Positions 60,309 to 64,000 of a stretch of 64,000 nt of DNA are shown in pieces (within the stretch, counting starts at the first letter, position 1; every line of letters starts with the position of its first letter). The notes below the pieces were generated by a model. That model worked only from the letters and a program-made list of their open reading frames with translations. It was not told the DNA's origin and made no database searches. Origin of the DNA: Voacanga thouarsii (lineage: Eukaryota > Streptophyta > Magnoliopsida > Gentianales > Apocynaceae); the NCBI GenBank assembly GCA_026120185.1, contig JANUWF010002278.1:1146501-1210500 (forward strand), read 5' to 3'. Made by a program: the position numbers and the translations under genes.

Positions 60309-60354
60309 ATTACTGTTTTGTAGGAGTCAAACCCGAAGTCTCAATAGCTAGTGA

Positions 60355-61855
60355 TGATAGGGCCTAAATTAGTCATATATTTCCTAGTTATTTGAGGCTA
60401 TTTTGTAATATATTTTGTGCAATAATTGGTCATATTCTTTCATATTTGAGATTTTACCTTTGGAAAGGTATTTTGTACATTATTTCAGATTTTAGGGGTA
60501 AAATAAGGCAAAATCGTTGCTAAATAGACTAGAGGCGGCGCAACCACGTGCTATTGACACGTACTTTGAGGCGATAAAAAAATCAATGAAACAAGAGCTA
60601 AACAGAACACAGCTGGTGCCAGTTAGGAGCCTAGAGGCAGCGTCGGCTATAATCTGGAAGACTTGGCACGAAAATCATGAAAAATCGGCGAACGGATAGA
60701 AATACAGAACACAACCGGCGCCGGCGCCGGCCCTACGCAGGACAGGTGGCGCCGGCTGTGCACTGGTACTAAGGCGGTGCCTCAATTTTCGTGCATGTTT
60801 TTGACAACTTTCAGAGTTTTAGTATTTTTCCTACTTCTATTCGGCCAGAAACCTTAGAAGGATGAATTTAGGACTTAGCCTATAAATAGAGGGAAAAATA
60901 CAAGTCATGGATCAAAACATAAAATCACTCAAAATCAAGGAGAAATTCATCAGATTAAGGAGGATTGTATATGAGGGTTTACGAAGGAAGAAGAAGGAGG
61001 CATATCTATGAGTGCTTTCTTTTGACTTTCCTTTCTTTTCTTGAACAACGATGTATTAATTGTTTTATTGTAATTTGACATTATTTTAGGTATTAATAAT
61101 TTTTAGAGTTACTTTGATCTTTTGATTAATTGATTGTTATTTTTGGTATTTAATTACTTATGCTGATTATGAGATTAATTTGTTGTTTCTTCCTATTAAC
61201 TTGCTTGGAAAAGGGATTGATGGTGGTCTCAATTCATTAATTTCATATTTGTTGTTTATTAACTTTCTTGGAAAGGGGTTAATTGCTAAGAATTGGGTAA
61301 TTAAAGGTTAATTGATGTCTGCCAAGATATAGATTCATTGGTTAATTTCATGTTTTAAATTTGCTAGTATATGGAAATTTAATCAATGATTGTGTTTAAT
61401 ACATCTTTTGGGTGAATTAGTTGAAACAGGATATGTGATGCTAATTTGTCTAGAAGATAGTGATTTCATGGATTGGAAAAGAAGTGAATCTATCTTAATC
61501 CTTCATGATGTTAAGAGAATGATTAGTTATGATAATGATTGGATACTTTAAAGTCACGTGTGTCAGAATAATGGTCTGAGTTATATAATTCTCCATCCTT
61601 GATATGTATATATTATTTTATTTTATTTTCCTTTTTATTCTTTTTTCACTTTAGGAAGTCGGTTAAATAATGAAACAAAATTGATTACTGCATACTTGTT
61701 CCTTGAGAATTGATACTCGTTTTAAACCTTATGATATGCTTAATGATGAGTATGCTTGCTCATATGTGTAATTTGGAGTTAACGTTTTAATTTAAATTTG
61801 ATTGGGAATGTGTTTATTTTTATATGATTTTTTATACCAAAATTCAAACATATCA
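60355..61855 (+). repeat. Athila-like LTR, plus strand
   Basis: 1501 bp from TGATAGGGCCTAAATTAGTC to CAAACATATCA, directly followed by a primer site. It lies head to head with the minus-strand LTR, separated by 46 bp (60309-60354). GC-rich CCGGCGCCGGC patches are near 60710-60760. Confidence 0.85.
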
Positions 61856-61861
61856 AGTTTT

Positions 61862-61879
61862 TGGCGCTGTTGTCGGGGA
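61862..61879 (+). other. Primer-binding site (tRNA-Asp type)
   Basis: TGGCGCTGTTGTCGGGGA differs at two positions from the complement of the plant tRNA-Asp 3' end, the usual primer of Athila-type gypsy elements. Confidence 0.75.
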
Positions 61880-62301
61880 ACAATATCACAAAAGTTTGGA
61901 TTTTGTTGATTTAACCATGTTTATATGTTTATATGTCCATATGTTTATATGTAAATATTTATATATGTTCTTTGTGTAAATTAGTGTTATATCTTGTTGT
62001 CTGTAACATTGTGTGACTAAATTGACTAACATACTTCATGTTGTACTGTAAATACCACTAACTTTTGTATGTAAATAGTTTGGGAATGCGTGTGTTTTTC
62101 TTTTCTTTATTTTTATATGATTTGTTTTTACCTTTTATTTTTCTTAATTATTTTTTTATTTTTATTTTCAATTTGATTTTTATTTTTTGAGCGCGAGATT
62201 GACATCATCATAGACAACTACTTTTGGGCATGAGATTAAAGGAGCTACAATGATGAGAATTTGGCAAAGCTGCAATCTCGGATCGATGCTTTTTTTGTGA
62301 G

Positions 62302-62784
62302 ATGTCACTTGAAGCCTCAATGCTTTCTTTTGTCGCCAATTCCAATTCCTCCATTAAGTGGCATAAAGAAGTATCCCAACAATTGAGCTATCAAAGAACA
62401 CAACTAGCCAAGTTGGTTGAGGATGACATAAAGGTCCATATGCTTGAACAAGAGAAACTCCAAGGAAAGGAGAGAGGATATGAGGACCAATTGTCCAATG
62501 TGGAAATAGAGGTATTCAATTCTACTCTACGTGCTAATAATTCTAATATCTCTTTATCACATGATTCTTTAGGTTCTTCTCAATTCTTGGAGAACAAGGG
62601 TCCAAATGATGATGTGTTAAATTTATCATGCCTCAAGGAGTTGGATTTTTCAACGCTACAACATAAGAAGTCCTTAGAGGATAGTGGTAATTTCTACCCT
62701 TCACCCCATTCCAAGGGAGGTAACTTGGTATTTGTAGATATATTAAAAAATAAGGATTTCTTGATCTCATCTTTAAGAACTTAA
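62302..62784 (+). CDS. Hypothetical 160-residue protein of the Athila-like derivative
   Basis: Uninterrupted frame from ATG 62302. Its start lies 0.42 kb behind the primer site, where gag would begin. Residues 20-60 (WHKEVSQQLSYQRTQLAKLV, then EDDIKVHMLEQEKL) look helical and could form a coiled coil; the rest is Ser/Asn/Leu-rich. I do not recognise a domain. It may be a diverged gag N-terminus or an unrelated open frame. An open frame in an element this deleted is mildly surprising, but could be chance. Confidence 0.4.
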   Translation: MSLEASMLSFVANSNSSIKWHKEVSQQLSYQRTQLAKLVEDDIKVHMLEQEKLQGKERGYEDQLSNVEIEVFNSTLRANNSNISLSHDSLGSSQFLENKGPNDDVLNLSCLKELDFSTLQHKKSLEDSGNFYPSPHSKGGNLVFVDILKNKDFLISSLRT

Positions 62785-63041
62785 ATACTAAGTTTAAAGG
62801 GGAATTTTAATTATGAACATTCTTTTGAAGGGTTAAAAGGTGATTTCAAGTTTGATGCATTCTTTAGAGATCATGTGCACTTATATGTTGACAAAAATAT
62901 TTATCTGTCTAAAAAATGTTAGAGAAAGAGGTTTATGCGTTTTGCTTTAGTGAGAAAAATTATTTTCATAAACCTTTTATTTTTCAAAAACCTCTTTTTA
63001 TTCTACATTCATCATGCCTATCTTCTATTTTGAGCATTAAG

Positions 63042-63145
63042 TTCTTTTCAAAGTCAATGGCAATCGAGTAAAATGCTATGTTGGTGAAATTCTTCGCAAA
63101 ACAGATCAGGTGGATATGCTCTTTGGCATTGCCGAATAAAACCTC
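63042..63145 (+). pseudogene. C-terminal end of gypsy (Athila-type) pol
   Basis: Reads FKVNGNRVKCYVGEILRKTD up to a stop at IAE. FKVNG-R-K-Y is the tail that ends the integrase of Athila-type polyproteins. Only about 33 residues remain, joined directly to the region behind the 160-residue frame, so nearly the whole of pol has been deleted. Confidence 0.55.
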
Positions 63146-64000
63146 TTGGGTTATCTTGACTTCTTTCTTTCGTACTATATACTTTTCTTTTTTGTACTAT
63201 TTTCTTTACTTTTTGCTTATTTTTCTTTTCTAATTTTTATGCTTTGGTGTGTTTTTTTTTTGTGTATTTTTCTTTCTAGGTACTTCAACAATGCTTCTTT
63301 CTACTGGAATTCAACTCTTTTGTAGGAGAATGCACAATGCAATAGAAGTATTTTCTTTTGTCTTTTTCCCCCTTTATTTTTGGTTTCGTGGTAATATTTC
63401 CTTGCTCTATTTGTTTGGTCATTGAGGACAATGTCCAGTTTAAGTGTGGGGGAGTGGTTAGAATGTGAATTCTTCTATGCTTCATTCTTCTTGAGATTCT
63501 TTGAACCTTTTGAAGAAAAATTTTCAATTTTTTTTTTGATTTTTTGAGCTTTCTAGATGTATTTTTAATGCATGTCTTTGTGCTTGATCATAGAGTATAT
63601 GTTCTATATCATTTGTGGCTTATGCATGACTTTTTACACGCACTTGGAGTACGTAGTTCTTGATCAAATGCTTTACATTATTCTTAAACCTATTTTCCTG
63701 CTAAAATTCATTAAGCATTCTAGAACTTGAATACCTCTCGAGGCGAAATAAGAAAGACATTCATGATTTTACTTAGGGATGATGGTAATAGGCCTTCTTT
63801 GGATAGTTTGAGCTTTTCAAGCCTACCTATTTGATATTATCCCTAGTGCTTATTTTGAGCCTAAATTGTTAATTTCTTTCTTAAACCTGTTATCATACTT
63901 TATCCATTACTTGTTTCTGAGAGTTTGATTTACCTTCCACATCTTTGATTGCTCTTGATGGATAATGTACAAGTAGAAGAATTGTGAGCAAAAACGCTTG

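Larger units (their letters stand above)
61856..64000 (+). mobile_element. Internal region of a deleted Athila-like element (runs off window)
   Basis: After the primer site come a 160-codon frame, then at once the last residues of gypsy pol (63042-63145), then a T-rich region and the motif CAGTTTAAGTGTGGGGGAGT (63437-63456), which is typical of the post-pol part of such plant elements. Protease, RT, RNase H and integrase cores are absent, so this is a non-autonomous derivative. No 3' LTR is reached. Confidence 0.65.

Noticed and set aside
1..64000. CRISPR array, bacterial operon, rRNA or organelle insert
   Set aside because: Nothing of this kind was seen. The dispersed repeats are transposon-derived, and coding remnants are plant or retroelement types.

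Overview
This window is repeat-rich nuclear DNA from a plant, most likely a eudicot. The evidence is AT-rich intergenic sequence, several Ty1/copia elements, Ty3/gypsy LTRs with a tRNA-Asp type primer site, MITE-like elements, and fragments of plant gene families (FAR1/FHY3, 4-coumarate-CoA ligase-like, RWP-RK). I cannot name a species. I see no intact host gene. Nearly everything is transposable-element sequence, much of it nested, or broken gene fragments.

Layout. 1-6.6 kb: a FAR1/FHY3-type fragment on the minus strand, an old LTR relic, a long AT-rich simple-sequence tract, an unassigned exon-like ORF and a truncated 4CL-like first exon. 6.6-13.6 kb: a copia element with 404-bp LTRs and a perfect 5-bp target duplication (GAAAC). 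Its zinc-knuckle, protease and integrase region has been replaced by an antisense, intron-containing RWP-RK (RKD-type) transcription factor gene, now a pseudogene. A 1.5-kb solo LTR later landed in its reverse transcriptase. 13.6-20 kb: MITE-like foldback elements, microsatellites and a 713-bp hAT-like element with 8-bp duplications and GC-rich ends. 20-27.8 kb: an Athila-like solo LTR and a 4.48-kb solo LTR of gypsy type (duplication CCAAA).

27.8-58.4 kb is a stack of nested copia elements. It holds a minus-strand element cut at its 5' end; a plus-strand SIRE-like element; a 9.2-kb minus-strand copia flanked by TTATA; and a minus-strand SIRE-like element whose 3' LTR is split by that copia and by a truncated second copy of the 4.48-kb LTR. 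58.4-64 kb: two Athila-like LTRs head to head, the right one followed by an internally deleted gypsy body that runs off the window.

The most interesting object is the RWP-RK gene inside the copia element. Four exons with consistent splice phases can be traced by hand. Intact LTRs and a perfect target duplication fit capture before the element's last transposition. All coding regions of the retroelements carry stops or frameshifts, and no autonomous element is visible.
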